A stretch of 64,000 nucleotides of DNA from Solea solea (GCF_958295425.1 NC_081134.1:9298054-9362053), one strand, 5' to 3'; positions 12,138 to 23,930 are shown, counted from the stretch's first letter. The notes: generated by a model not told the origin, from the letters alone. Program-made: numbers and translations.

Positions 12138-12915
12138 TCACATATCTGCGGCGCACTACAGGTAGATGTCTTCACTCACACTGATCGTGTTCCCATCTGC
12201 AACATTGTGAAGCGTAATTCTCCTTAATGCACTGATTGTGCAATGACGCAGAGCTAAATGACTCACGGCTGATCATCCACACTGAGTCTGCTCATGAGCT
12301 TGAGGAGGTGCTCGTAGGATAAAACATGATAGAAAATGTGTCATTAAAAAGGAGTTCATGTTGTTAATGCACTGGAAACTGCAGTATAATTTATTAAACC
12401 CTGTTAATTGCTTGTATGATGCAACACAAGGCCATTATAGAAAACTGAAGGGCAGCCCGCGATTAATGTGGAAAGCACAGAGAGAAACTTATGGTAAAAA
12501 GCATCTAAGGATTCACCTAAAGACAAGATAGTACTTCCTGTTGAGCCCACACCTTTGATGCATTATACTGTATACCTACATTATTGCACTGTAAAATGTG
12601 GGTGATGCATATAAAAGATTGTGTAATCTTCCTTAATGCACTATTATATCTAATAATCACAGTGAAAATAAACAAATCATAGACATTTTCAGAGGTTCAA
12701 GTGTAAAAAGAATTGTAATGCTGCTCAAATTCACTGGTTTTATATTAACAATTAACATCATATCAAAAGATCGGATTCTGTGTCGAGTACGGTGAATTTC
12801 CACTTGAGTGGCTCTTTATTGCTGTTATATACGAGACATCTATATGACTTAATGCATAGAAGCTATTGAGGTAATACCTTGAATTTGTTATGAAGGTTAT
12901 TAATAATGCATTATG

Positions 12916-12939
12916 ATATATATATATATATATATATAT
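12916..12939. repeat. (TA)n microsatellite
   Basis: About twelve TA units. Confidence 0.95.
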
Positions 12940-13021
12940 GTGTAGGTGCTTCATGGAAAGTATCCCTTTCAGTAAGAGTATTGAACTTTTTTCAAGTTTG
13001 TTCAAGTGTTTCAGACACTGT

Positions 13022-13040
13022 GACAGACAGACAGACAGAC
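13022..13040. repeat. (GACA)n microsatellite
   Basis: Nearly five GACA units. Confidence 0.9.
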
Positions 13041-13680
13041 ATACTTATTTATTCTACACAGCTTCTGTAATAATTGTTCTAGTTTTGAAAGTTGCCATTT
13101 TAAAAAAAAAGGTATAGATTTTAGAAGCAATTTATATTTTTGCATCGGTAGTTCATTATTCAACCGCATCTATCCATCATCTATCTATGATACTCCATCG
13201 TCTTTTAAACCTTTTACATGGTAAACATCCAATGCAAAGTCCATATAAAAAATATAGCAAAACAACCTACTCAATCACTACTAACATCTTTTACCACTAA
13301 TGCAATAGCTACTTCAAACAGTATGTACGTACAGTATATAGTCCACAGATGACTTTTGCTGTATGTGTATTAGGGATGAAATAATTTAGTACGATCTATT
13401 TTTTTCTCATTTGATTTCTAGACATTTGATCATATTGAATTATTGTATTTTTTAAACACATGAAGATACATGTTTTTGTTAACACCACTCAGCCATAGTG
13501 CATCAGCATTTGTCTACGGCGTCACAGAGTGACAAGGAGAGGATGAACTACACATTAGCACTGCTGCTGTGTCAGTGCGAGTGTGAGTGTGCACAAGTGA
13601 AGAGTCGTCTCTGTTTGACAGTCGCACTTCAAGGACACATGTCGAGTGTTTGCGTGTGTGCACAGACTTTGTGTGTGTGT

Positions 13681-13684
<4 letters not shown>

Positions 13685-13714
<30 letters not shown>
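13685..13714. repeat. (GA)n microsatellite
   Basis: Fifteen GA units directly after a GTGTGTGTGACA stretch. Confidence 0.95.
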
Positions 13715-13718
<4 letters not shown>

Positions 13719-13979
13719 CTGTGTTCTACCCAGTTGGTTTAACCTTGAACAGTAGCAAGTAGAAGAGGATGTCCATCCAGAATTACAACAGGTGATGACA
13801 GCTGGTGTTATTGTCCTACAGGAAGCAGGAAGATAACAGACGTGCTGCGTAACTCTGCTTCAATGTCAGTCGCGATCCTTGCAAATATTTTTTACACGTT
13901 TAAATGCCTCTGTACTTACAGCCTGTTTCAAGATAAAGATATTATCTCAGGGGTTATCTCCACTGATTACTGCAACTTA

Positions 13980-14345
13980 ACATCCATCCATCCATCATCT
14001 ACCGCTTTATCCTCCACATGAGGGTCGCAGGGGGCTGGTGCCAATCCCAGCTGATATAAGACAATGCGGGGCACACCCTGGACAGCAACAACACGACTCC
14101 CTCTCTAGGGGTCATCACAGCAGATCATCTGCATATTTTTATTTTACTTCCTGATGCAACCCTCCCGATTTATCCAGGCTGAAACTGGCACAAGGAGGAC
14201 ACTGGAGTACACTGGATGAGTACCCCCACATGGCTGGGGTCAAATTAGAGTATCCAATTAACAATGAGCAATGGAGATTGGCAACTTTGCTCAGGGGCCC
14301 TTGACCTGGCAGGGACTCGAACCGGCAAACCTTCAGTCACAAGCC
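13980..14345 (-). mobile_element. SINE 3' part plus adjoining dispersed repeat
   Basis: CATCCATCCATCCATCATCT and ACCGCTTTATCCTCCACATG at 13981-14020, then GGGTCGCAGGGGGCTGG, match the 3' end of the full-length SINE at 54165-54469 in the same orientation. The CATC run corresponds to its tail. The adjoining 14130-14345 segment (CTGGCAGGGACTCGAACCGG near its end) is a separate dispersed-looking repeat that I cannot assign to a family. Confidence 0.6.
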
Positions 14346-14566
14346 AAGTACCCATTTTGCTTTGCTAGACAAAGAAAAGGAAATACTAATTAAAAAGGGA
14401 TTTTGGTCTGTTTTTCAATATGTGGTTTACATTTAAACATTCAATAAGCAGCAATAAGTGAACAACCAGGCCCTGACCATTAACACACTTATATTTCATT
14501 TTCATCAACAAGATTCTGTCAAAGATATAGTCATATCCTCCATTTGAAGAAGCATATGAGCAACTG

Positions 14567-14572
<6 letters not shown>

Positions 14573-14631
<59 letters not shown>
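14573..14631. repeat. (TA)n microsatellite, 59 bp
   Basis: A pure TA run of about 29 units followed by a T run. It is self-complementary and likely to be polymorphic and difficult to sequence. Confidence 0.97.
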
Positions 14632-14635
<4 letters not shown>

Positions 14636-15754
14636 TTTTTAAACTTTGTCTCATTACCAAAAATTGACAAACTGTTCACTAGAACTGAGGCGATAAAATC
14701 TGTAACGGTCATTATCTGTCAAGTTTATGGGTAATTCCTGTCACAACATATGCTCCACTGATGAAAACTGTTTTTTTTAGTGCATTAGCAGCACTTTATC
14801 TTCTGGATCAGGAACATCATATTAACACCCACAGATCATTTAAGTAGTGAAGAAAAGAGCCCGACTGATACTGGAGTTTCCAAAGTTAAAATATGCCGAG
14901 TCAGACAAACAGTGCATGAATATGTTGAAGAATTGTGAGATCTTTAGAGATTTTGAGTGGGAGTTCAACAAACTTGTCAGTGCCCTCTGCTGGTTGAACC
15001 GTGTAATGGCGACACTTGTTTGGAAGTTGAAATAAACATATTCCACCTTCCAACATATGATATGGTGTTTGTGGACTATTACAGACTGATTTGCTTCAGT
15101 GAATCTCAGTCCATTGTCATGACGTCAAAAAGAGAGATGTTCCTTAGTCAAACTGATAACATCAAGACACTGCATTCAAGGGAAACTAATCAGCAAGATC
15201 ATTTATCTGAATGACTCTCTAGAAGCCTCAGTTCTCTCTGTAGATGTCGTTGAACTACAGAGTTCTCTTGGCAGTCGTGCAGTATTCCCTCTCTCATTTA
15301 TCAGAGAAGATTCATAGCAAATAATAATCTGATAGTGCTGACAGACATGGTCTCATTTAAGTGGAAAAAATAAATGAGCCAAAACCTTTCATAGTTTTTC
15401 TTCACTGCTGCTCAAAGTTAATAAAAAAAGGTGTTGATGAGACACATTTTTAGCATCAGGGAACATGAGACTTAACAATTTGTCCGTGTCAAGCTAAAAT
15501 AAGCCAATATTCTGGCCAAGCCTCATTATGAACTGTGCTTTACTGTAGAGGAAAAATACAACACGAGAGTAAATAGTTTTTGTGTTTTTTATACAGTATG
15601 TGTTGAGATTTTGGGTGTAATGGTGATAGATGTTGTGCCAACACTGGCAGATGGATTTGCCCAGTGAAATCTAAAGGGGCATTTGTGTAACTGTGGAGTG
15701 GAATAAGAGACAACAGCACATTTCAGACAGGTTTCTAAAGCATCATTATAGTCT

Positions 15755-15792
15755 CTCCTCCTCCTCCTCCTCCTCCTCCTCCTCCCTCCTCC
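15755..15792. repeat. (CTC)n microsatellite
   Basis: About twelve CTC units with one interruption, pyrimidine-only on the + strand. It lies about 260 bp upstream of the spsb4 terminal exon. Confidence 0.95.
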
Positions 15793-15917
15793 TGCGGTTT
15801 GTGTCCTGCAACTCAGGCTGCAGTCTCCAGTATCTGTTACCTCCTTAAGCTCTATGTGATGGTGAAGGTCAGTGAAGAGAGGGTGGCCAGAAACTCACAG
15901 TACAGTGTTCATCATCA

Positions 15918-15937
15918 CCCCCCCCCCCCCCCCCCCC
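15918..15937. repeat. Poly-C run, 20 bp
   Basis: Twenty C in a row, 115 bp upstream of the spsb4 last-exon 3' splice site. Its length is unlikely to be exact in an assembly. Confidence 0.9.
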
Positions 15938-16052
15938 ACACTTCTGTTTCTTTTTCCTTCATGCCTAACAAATATAAAGATGCATTATGCATGTGTAAAA
16001 GACAGAGAGCTTGTTCTGTTGTGATCTAATTGATCTATTTCTGTCTTTCCAG

Positions 16053-16180
16053 CCGAGCCTCTTCCTCTGATGGACCTGTGTCGGCGTGCAGCTCGCCTGG
16101 CATTGGGCCGCGAGCGGCTTCAGGAGATTGAGAGCCTCCCTCTTCCTCAGTCCCTCAAAAATTACCTCCAGTACCAGTGA
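16053..16180 (+). CDS. spsb4: spsb4 terminal coding exon (SOCS box), partial gene
   Basis: This is the C-terminal exon of a SPRY-domain and SOCS-box protein, a substrate adaptor for Elongin B/C-Cullin-5 ubiquitin ligases. A pyrimidine-rich 3' splice site (CTGTCTTTCCAG) precedes the exon, which enters with two bases of a split codon and encodes 41 residues before TGA. The peptide starts EPLPLMDLCRRAARLALGRE and ends LPLPQSLKNYLQYQ. PLMDLCRRA fits the BC-box (P/S/T-L-x3-C-x3-A), which binds Elongin C, and LPLP is the Cul5-box signature. Within the SPSB1-4 family the ending SLKNYLQYQ fits SPSB4 better than SPSB1, as I recall those sequences. The calsyntenin-2 gene next door supports the same call. 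The SPRY exon is outside the window. Another SPSB paralogue is possible but less likely. Confidence 0.9.
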
Positions 16181-17792
16181 CTGACACATACAGAGCAACC
16201 CGGGAGAACAATGACACAAACCAGACCACCAGAAAGTCTGAGGATGGGTGGATGAAACAAAATCATTAAAAAGATGCAAACATGGATGATGGATGGAAGC
16301 ATGTCCACGTCAAGAGTGTCAGAGCTCTATTAAAGATGAATTTATACAAGGCTAGAAAGAAGGATGGTGGATGAACTGACGGTGGGGGAGGTCCAGGCTG
16401 TCACACAAAAAGGTCAGGGGCAGCACCAGCTTCTTTTGAATTTTGAGCTGCTCTTTTATTAGTTTTTAGACTTTAACTAAATTATTGATGATGGTATACC
16501 ATCAGTGTGTCACTCAACCGGGGAGAAAGCCCGTCCTCTGGTGGCACAGTGCAGTGAAGAGGAGAGACGGTGGTGAGACGAACACCACCACCACCTAGTG
16601 AGGAAAGTAAACAACTGCGACAAGAAGGCAGACTAATCCTAAACACGGCGGCCTTTCTGACGTACAGTCAGTGACAATATCTTTGAGGTTGATACCACAG
16701 TGTGTGTGTATCCACAGTCTCCACTGGCACAGATGACAGGTTGCAGAGCTCACACATCCAAGAGGATTTAAGCACTAATGTCATTTTATGTGACAACTCG
16801 GGGCCTGGCCACAAGCTCCCCGCCGCACACAGAGTGGATCAAAGCATGGCTGCAGGTGGAATACAGAGTTTAACACAAGAGCCTTACCTCCTGCCTCATG
16901 CAGATATTTGGTGATAATTAGCCCTTTTCAGAGGCATGTCTTAAATTAGGTAAATTAGGAATGAGCAGTGGAGTTGGTAAACAGTTAAAGAAAGAACAAG
17001 TGTTTTACTGATTTAAAAATAGAAAATAAATTGTAAATGTTACACCTCATTAATGAGCCAATCACATGACAGCAAGTCAGTGCATTAAGGGACATGGTCA
17101 AGTTCACACTGAGCTTCAGAATGGAGAAGAAAGGTGGTTTAAGTGACTTTAAACACAGTAGGTTTGTAGGTGCTGGATGAGCATTTCAGAAACTGCTGAT
17201 CAGCCGTTATCTCCATGCACAACCATCGCTAATGTTTATAGAGAAAGTAGAGAAAATAGTGATCATCGGTCAGAAGAGAATGACCAGATTGGTTCCAAAT
17301 GGTAGTAATTCAACACCTGATTAGCTGAACCTAACCTAAAAAATAGTGAGTTCATGTGTTTCCATCACTTCCCTAGATGACCTCTTCTTGCTTTAACTGA
17401 TGTCAGAAGAAAAAGAAAAACACCAAATACTGATTTGTCAGACATTGTCTGTTACAGTGCAAACTTCTTTAATGTGCAGACTTTGTGCTGCTGCTTCCTT
17501 TTCGTTAATGTGACAATAGTAAATTAAGACTTGCACTGTGTGGGGAGTGTTGCTGCACCTGCACATGCAGTTTATTACCCGTGTGTCTGAAATGGGCTTT
17601 ATCACTGAAACACATATGAGATAAAAACTGCTCGTTGTTTTAAAGAGGTGTTAAGTTGCACTGAGAAACATTCCTCACTAGACACTAAATCACATTTGAT
17701 GATGTCAATCATGACCAAAGTGTTTCATACAAAGCCATGAAGTGTACACTTGTGTGTGTGTAGGGGCTGTAGGTCTTGGTGTGCCGCAGTAT

Positions 17793-17825
17793 TACGACAG
17801 TGTTACAACAGTGCTACGACAGTGC
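17793..17825. repeat. Three tandem 11-bp units in a CpG-containing patch
   Basis: TACGACAGTGT, TACAACAGTGC and TACGACAGTGC follow each other without spacing. The surrounding 17780-17935 is richer in CpG than its neighbours. No function is inferred. Confidence 0.7.
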
Positions 17826-18393
17826 TAACGCGCTGTTGACAGTCAAAGGAGCGTCGCCTGCTGATGTTTGTAGCCGCCTACTGTAGCTCACCGGTACAAG
17901 ACAGTATCCGTCTGCTCGCCGCACAACTGTCTTAATGACCATAAACAAAACAAACAAACAAACAAATAAATGGGACCTGGGCAGATCTAGAATCACTGCA
18001 TCTATGTTAAAGGCCTTAAACAGGACATAGGAACATCACTGGTATTGCAGTGTGTTTTTGGCTCAAATTTAAAATGCAGATGAACAGCGCACAAACACAC
18101 ACAGGAAGCGCACACACACACCCACAGAGATTTTCTTTCCTTAAAAAAAGGCTTGAGTCACTTTTTTTTTACTTCTGAGTTTGTATCCTACATTATTCTT
18201 ATTAATTATTCTTATTGACATTTTGAGTGTGGAGTCTGATTCTGATGGTGATGATGTTTATTTTATCACAAGCTAATTTAATGTTTTTTTTGTTTTTTAA
18301 ACTGATGAGTGATGGTTACATTCAGGTAAATGTACTGCAAAGATGCTGGTGATGAAGGGAGAGAGAAATCTGAACTAGGTGATTCAATGCTGC

Positions 18394-18464
18394 TTTTATT
18401 ATTATTATTGTTATTGTTATTATTATATTATTATTATTATTACTATAATAATTCTTATTGTTAT
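18394..18464. repeat. (TTA)n-type microsatellite
   Basis: An imperfect run of TTA/TTG/ATA units, all weakly paired bases. Confidence 0.9.
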
Positions 18465-18764
18465 ATTTGGGAGGGTGGTGGTCTCACCTCTGCTTCCATC
18501 GGTTAGGATGGAGAGAAAAAGGACCAATTCAGAAAAGTTGTCGAATGTATGGACAGTGCAGTTGAGATGTCAACAGATAAGAAATGTGAATAAAAAGCCA
18601 AGTGAATTTGAAAAAAATTTGAAATGCTTTATTGTGTTTCTTTGCCTTTACCCTTTCTAGACAATGATATGTTGATATACTTCCTATAATATACATGTTT
18701 GTGTCATCTAGAAATACATCTGATACTTAAATGTCCAGTGTGTAATATATAGCAGGATTTCATT

Positions 18765-18835
18765 GTCTACCACTTTATACTCCATACGAGGGTCGCTGGA
18801 CAGGTACCGGAAGAAGACAGGCCACTGGAGGCAAT
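18765..18835 (-). mobile_element. Diverged SINE 3' fragment
   Basis: TCTACCACTTTATACTCCAT, ACGAGGGTCGCTGG and a later GGCAATCCCAG resemble the 3' end of the SINE at 54165-54469 (TCTACCGCTTTATCCTCCAC...GAGGGTCACGG...GCCAATCTCAG) in the same orientation. It is short and diverged. Confidence 0.5.
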
Positions 18836-20244
18836 CCCAGAATATACAGTACTACCCATAAATATGTTTACACAAGTGTGTAATTGCTCACTCTGTAGCC
18901 TTAGAATAAGACTTTTATATGTCTTTAGGATAGGTTCCTGCTTTACAGAGGGTGTCATCACATGCTGCCAAGTTTCTACTGCAACATGAATGGACAAACC
19001 AGCCAGAGTGGGCATTTCATGTTTTAAAGTGGAGACATACTATGCAAATGAAGGAGAATGACATCCTTTTTGGTATGCAAATGCACCATAGCTCCCTGCT
19101 CCCATGCTTGGGAGTCATCCATTTCAATCTGTAGTCTCACCATTAGATGTCACCAATGCCTACAAGTTCAACCATTAAAAAGAGAAAGACAACAGGGTTC
19201 AACTAGCACCGACACACTTTCAGGATCTTGTGTCTGAGGGAGCATTTCATCAACCGAATGGCCCAGGCAGAGAAAACCGGGCTATAAACATTTAAGTTTC
19301 CCCAATTGTCTAGTGTGCAGTTTCCACAACGGTTAACGTGCAGCTCATCAGCTCTTGCTGCTGTAAATACAGTTCACACCGTCACACTCTGCCAGAGAGA
19401 TATTGATGCACTCGGAGTCTAAAACTGACAAACTGCAGGGCATCACAGAGTGAGAACACAGACCGGTGTGTTAACAGGCGTCATATTTCTGCTGCACAAT
19501 GTGGGTCCAGACTCAGAAAAGCACCATCAGGTTTGGCTCACCATATTTAAAACCCCACAAGGGACTGAGTGTTTTTTTTTTTTTGGGGGGGGGGATCAAT
19601 AATAGCTGAATGGTGTAATGAAGCTCCTGTGTTACAATCCCCTCCATACTGTAGATCAGAGACTCACAATCAATTTATCAGGACCAGCAACACAAACAGC
19701 CTCATTTATCTCCCTATCACACACTGACATGAAATCTCAAGTGGCATATGTGTTGTAGGACACAGGAGTGCGACTCTGATGAGGCCGCACAAGAGAATCA
19801 TGTAATTTATCACAGAGTTACGTTTGATGATAAAAAAGCTATAAACCAACTGCAGCACAGATGCTGTAGTTAAAAAGTGAAGTCAGGTCAGATTAATCAT
19901 TTCTCTGAACATGGATGAGGTTGTAAACAAAAACTGAGCAAGCAATTTGCTCGCTGGCAAATTAATGCAGTCAACAAAGCTGTAAATTATACAGCAGTGG
20001 ATGGCGAACAGTTTTACTGATCCATCCAGGTAACAAAGCAAATTGAAGTTGAATGTAAATCAGTTAACATCTAATATTCAATAAAAAAATAAGTGGCAAT
20101 CTCGCAGACTTGGCAGGCTGATGCAAAACATTTAGCATAAGTTCTTCTGTTCTACAATAAATCAAACTCACTGAGTGTAAATAACTCATTTTAATGAACA
20201 TGTTTCCAGTCCATTTGTTCTTGTAAAAAGAATATTTATACACA

Positions 20245-20420
20245 GGGTCACATAGTGTAGTGGCTAGGATGTCGGTTTGACCGAGGGACCTTCTGTGTGC
20301 AGTTTACATGTGTTCCTTCCACAGTCCAAAAACATGCAGAATTGGGAATTAGATTAACGGAACACTGCAAATTTACCATAGATTTGCGGTGTTCCCTGCG
20401 ATGGTATGGCGACCTGTCCA
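20245..20420 (+). mobile_element. tRNA-derived SINE copy (5' and middle part)
   Basis: A tRNA-like head (CATAGTGTAGTGGCTAGGAT) is followed by CTTCTGTGTGCAGTTTACAT, then ACAGTCCAAAAACATGCAGA and a GGGAATTAGATTAA segment. The order and orientation match the reverse complement of the full-length SINE at 54165-54469. It ends with a GCGATGGTATGGCGACCTGT segment found in other copies of this repeat type. Confidence 0.7.
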
Positions 20421-20704
20421 TCTATCGTAAAACAAAACCTACTACTTCGGAAAATGGTTTTAATCCTAAATAACCAATTCCATTCATCCAGAAAGGCTTT
20501 CAGCTGAGAGCATTTCATCACCAAGGCTGAACAAACCTACACAAGATTATCTAAATATATCAGAAAAAGGATATGGTCTAATAACCTAGATTAGTTTCCC
20601 TAACTGTAACTGTAATGAGTAGGCTAACTGTGGCCCCTAAGTAGTCAAAATAAAAACTATAACATGTGACATCAAATAGAAATACATGAAGTAGATCTAT
20701 GAAC

Positions 20705-20995
20705 TAGGGCTGAACAATTAATCAAAATTCTATTTAAATCGCAATATGGCCTGCTGCAATTTCCAAACCGCAAGAGGTAAAATATTTCTTGAAGCCAAAA
20801 TGTGTGTCAAACTACCATTTTAGATTAAATATTGCCCTGACCTATACACATCATATGCAACAGACTGAAGAAAGCATCATTGTTTCTCACAGATCTGCAC
20901 AAATATCACATATTTTTCAGCATCAGCATCAATTAATCATTTTTTGGTTCACAGTCCATTCTTATTGGAATATTTCATAACAATACATTTCATAA
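20705..20995 (+). mobile_element. DNA-transposon remnant with TAGGGCTGAAC terminus
   Basis: It begins TAGGGCTGAACAATTAATCA and continues through AAATCGCAATATGGCCTGCT and TTCTTATTGGAATATTTCAT. This arrangement is familiar from a widespread family of fish DNA transposons, probably hAT-type, with TAGGGCTGAACGATT-like ends. The opposite terminus (expected to end GTTCAGCCCTA) was not found up to 21720, so the right limit is uncertain. Confidence 0.6.
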
Positions 20996-21119
20996 CAATA
21001 ACGTTTTTTAATAATGGGAATGATTTCATAATAATGGATACTTATTTCATAATAATGAACTTATTTATTATTGAATGTTGACACAAGTAGCGCTCCATAG
21101 TTACCTAATAGTCAACTTG

Positions 21120-21440
21120 AATGAACACCCGACCCGACGAAGTAGCCCCGTCACCGTCACACGCGTGGACACAAACAAACACTCACTCACTCACTCACCT
21201 GCTTTTGCTGTTTCCCCGTGTTGTCACTCGCCAGTTTGCTCATCATTGTAGTTCGTCAATGTCACACATTAACTTGCCGTTCCAACACAACCATTCTTCT
21301 GTTTCTTTAATCTTTAATCCGGTTCGAATTCATAAATTTACTCCACTCGTCGTCCCTTCGTTCGCGCCGCCAACAATCAAACATTGTTGACGTCAGCGGC
21401 GCACTTAAATGACGTCAACGGGTGGGACGCCTCTGTGTGA
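21120..21440. promoter_or_regulatory. CpG-rich block with two perfect CRE palindromes
   Basis: By eye there are more than 20 CpG dinucleotides in about 320 bp, while the flanks have very few. Two full CREB/ATF sites, TGACGTCA, occupy 21388-21395 and 21410-21417, with centres 22 bp apart, or about two helical turns. With one flanking base each (TTGACGTCA and TGACGTCAA) they form an inverted repeat. A CACCC-like element and a TTTAAG stretch are close by. This looks like a promoter CpG island. A transposon-borne promoter is an alternative, because a hAT-like remnant abuts on the left. Confidence 0.5.
21199..21385 (-). other. Candidate short first exon with 5' splice site (speculative)
   Basis: Reading leftward from the CRE pair, a double ATG (21246-21241) opens a 16-codon frame, MMSKLASDNTGKQQKQ, that runs without a stop into CAG|GTGAGT, a consensus 5' splice site with its GT at 21198-21197. 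Short upstream ATG frames precede it. The peptide is not one I recognise. It could be the first exon of an unidentified - strand gene or lncRNA, or the 5' end of a transposase. No downstream exon was identified. Confidence 0.25.
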
Positions 21441-21609
21441 CCTCATTCGTTTTGTAGTTTCTTTAAATTATCTGTCAGTGTTGTTTGTTAAACCGGGGTA
21501 CAGCAATTATTATAACACTTTTCATTTTGGTTTTGTTTTATTTTCCGCAGATTAATCATGCCTGTGATGGTTTATTGTGGTTTTCTTTTATTGATTTGTT
21601 GGCTTTATT

Positions 21610-21672
21610 TCAGATTGTACACTCTAAATTGACCATAGGTGTAAGTGTGAGAGTGAATGGTTGTTTGTCTCT
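21610..21672 (+). mobile_element. SINE fragment
   Basis: GATTGTACACTCTAAATTGA, then TAGGTGTAAGTGTGAGAGTG and GTTTGTCTCTATGT match the segment of the 54165-54469 SINE that reads ACTCTAAATTGACGTAGGTG on its sense strand. Confidence 0.55.
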
Positions 21673-21975
21673 ATGTCACAATAAATGACTGTGAATCGCA
21701 GTCATTTTGTTGTTGAAGGTTGGAGAGGAGTTGTGCCACAACCAAAAATTCAAATTCTTGTTTACATCCATGTCTGTCCACGCTCAAATGGTATTTTTAT
21801 TTGTTTTTTTTTTAATGTTGCATTTTAAATGACCTCAATGTATGTACCGTTTTTATACTGACGAGGCAAATTTCCCACTTGGACAACAAAGTCTATTCTC
21901 ATTCATTATTCACAAACACAGTGAGTCATTTCAGAACAAACAGGAAGGAGAGCTCTGTAGAGTCTAAAACAAGTC

Positions 21976-21981
21976 TTTATT
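21976..21981 (-). promoter_or_regulatory. clstn2: Candidate clstn2 poly(A) signal AATAAA
   Basis: On the - strand the context is GATCAATAAAGACTTGTTTT followed by further T- and CT-rich sequence, a normal arrangement of hexamer and downstream element. It would release the 3' end of clstn2 about 500 bp from the CpG-rich block. Confidence 0.5.
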
Positions 21982-23774
21982 GATCAATATACAGAAAGCA
22001 GTGGGATGAGACAGAGAGAAATCCCAACCACTTTGTTTACAAAAGAAAAAGAAACAGATATATAAAATAAATGTCCTGAACATTTTTACAGTTTTCTTTT
22101 TATATGTAAAAGAATCTTCTTTTTTTTTTCTTTAATCTTTCAGAAGCACAATATGACAAAGGGAGGCAAGGCAGTTGTTTCACAATGATGACATCACAAT
22201 CACAGGTGCTCTAAGGGCAGAGGAAGGGAGAGGTGAACAGGAGACACATCTGTTAGAGAGAAACAGCTGATTTCTCTGAGAGGAAATGATCTTGTAACAT
22301 CAGGTGAATGAAGACAACCTCACCAGATTGAAATGGGATTATGTCTGAGATGATGTACTATATCTATTGCAATGATGGAAGACGGGAGCAATATCAGTGA
22401 TCAGGTTCTGGAGGAGTAGTTAATGAGCACTTTACCTAACAACGCCCAGCAAGCTTTCTCTGATCCCTATGACTCGGGCAATGAAAACACAAAACAATGG
22501 TGTCATGACACCCCGGAGGATCGACAATCAGGATTATCTTTGCTTTAACATTAAGTTTGTGTTATAATTTGGAGGTGAGGTCAGTATTGGCAGGGCAGTC
22601 TAAATCTTGCTCTACTTTTAAATCAAATTAAACATTCCACAAACATGAAGACACACACACTGTTTAAAATAGTGACTCTCAATCTGATGTGCTGAAAAAC
22701 CTCATAAATAAAAGGTCTAAAACCTTCTATGGTATCAATTCATGATGCATGCTAATGAGGGGCACCAAACAAACAAACATTGCTTTCCCGATGCTGTGAG
22801 GAAACATTTTTATACGTCTGCAGTAACTGGACGTACAGCAGTAAGGACATTGAGGACATTAGTGGAGCTAATTAGCCGTGTGACATTAGGGAGCCACAGC
22901 TTAGCTATAGTTGTTTCAGAACTGAGATTTGTAAGATATTTGTACTCCTTACTACTTCTTACCAATTAAGATAATGAAGCAGTGAAGGTTTGTGGAACTG
23001 ATCACTTCAGATGTTTGGCAGGAATAAAAGAGATGGATGTGAGAAACTAAATGGGTTGAGATTGATGTGGACAGCATCTGCTGCATTCATCCTCCCATGA
23101 GGCTTAAATCACAAGGGTTTCTCTGTACTGGTCTGTTTACTGTGCCAATATCAGCATAGAGGACTCCTGATTATGGATTTTAAAACAAAGGACATTTACA
23201 GTGTCATCTCTGTATTAGTATATCTGTATAAAGTGTCTGGTCTGAGTTAAAGATGGGAACAGAAGTTATACACCAAGTGACAATACAGCTATTTTATATC
23301 TACTTAACAGGCAGAAGGAATTACATTAAAAACATTTATGGATACATTTATCAATGAATATGTATGGTGATACATTTTATTGTTACATCTGTCTATAAGT
23401 AACCACCTCGCGATAATTCTGTTTTAAGAGGAAATAATATATATATATATATAAAAAAAGCAGTCTGTTGACATGTTATTGAAAAATTATTGTGTCACCA
23501 TTTAAGATTAGATTTTTGATTGTTTCAAATTCTGTTTCATCAGTAAAACTTTGCTCACATAACGCTCTGCCCAAACTGCGATGCGAGTAATCATGTGCTT
23601 ACTTATTCTCAACCTATTCTGTAGTTCAGATTTTGTCCAGCAGATGGAGATGTTTTATTAAAAAAAAACAGGTGCTGCTTTTGTATTTCCAATGAATAAT
23701 TTCATTTGATTTTGTGTATTTGTGTACCTTTAGTAAGCATGAAGGAAAAGCCAGCGTAGTGAGTGTGTGTGTGT

Positions 23775-23865
23775 GGAGGAGATAGAATAGAATAGAATAG
23801 AATGTTATTGTCCACCAAGGTGGAAATTTGCCTTCAGCTCACCAACATAAAATCATAGAGTCAAA
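23775..23865 (-). mobile_element. Non-LTR retrotransposon 3' tail inside the clstn2 3'UTR
   Basis: On the - strand a segment reading GGCAAATTTCCACCTTGGTG leads into a run of TTCTA units (AGAATAGAATAG on +). This is the usual look of a LINE/SINE 3' end with a pentanucleotide tail. It is in the sense orientation of clstn2. Confidence 0.5.
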
Positions 23866-23930
23866 GAAATAGAAACGAAACTTGCAGAGAGTGTTGTGTA
23901 TATCTGGGTATATAGTGTATATATGTGTGG

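Larger units (their letters stand above)
1..16052 (+). other. spsb4: Presumed last intron of spsb4 (no exon recognised)
   Basis: Everything left of the spsb4 terminal exon should be its last intron, because that exon has a clear 3' splice site at 16051-16052 and starts in mid-codon. I looked for the SPRY-domain exon on both strands and did not recognise it, so it should lie left of the window. The interval holds mobile-element remnants and microsatellites, listed separately. I see nothing supportable at 520-3400, 8010-12080 or 14640-15750. Confidence 0.7.
16181..21959. other. spsb4 3'UTR and intergenic region between convergent genes
   Basis: The first part must be the spsb4 3'UTR, but its end is unclear: ATTAAA occurs at 16264 and 16328 and AATAAA at 17025, none with a compelling GT-rich downstream element. 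The rest holds SINE and hAT remnants, a (TTA)n run and the CpG-rich block at 21120-21440. I found no other supportable gene. Confidence 0.55.
21960..23930 (-). other. clstn2: Probable clstn2 3'UTR
   Basis: Following the clstn2 stop codon leftward there is no splice-site evidence before a good AATAAA on the - strand at 21976-21981, which is followed by a T/GT-containing stretch. This implies a 3'UTR of about 1.95 kb. A LINE-tail fragment lies inside it at about 23775-23865. Earlier or later poly(A) sites cannot be excluded. Confidence 0.5.

Noticed and set aside
1..16052. SPRY-domain exon of spsb4
   Set aside because: Searched for in all frames by eye and not found. It is inferred to lie left of the window.
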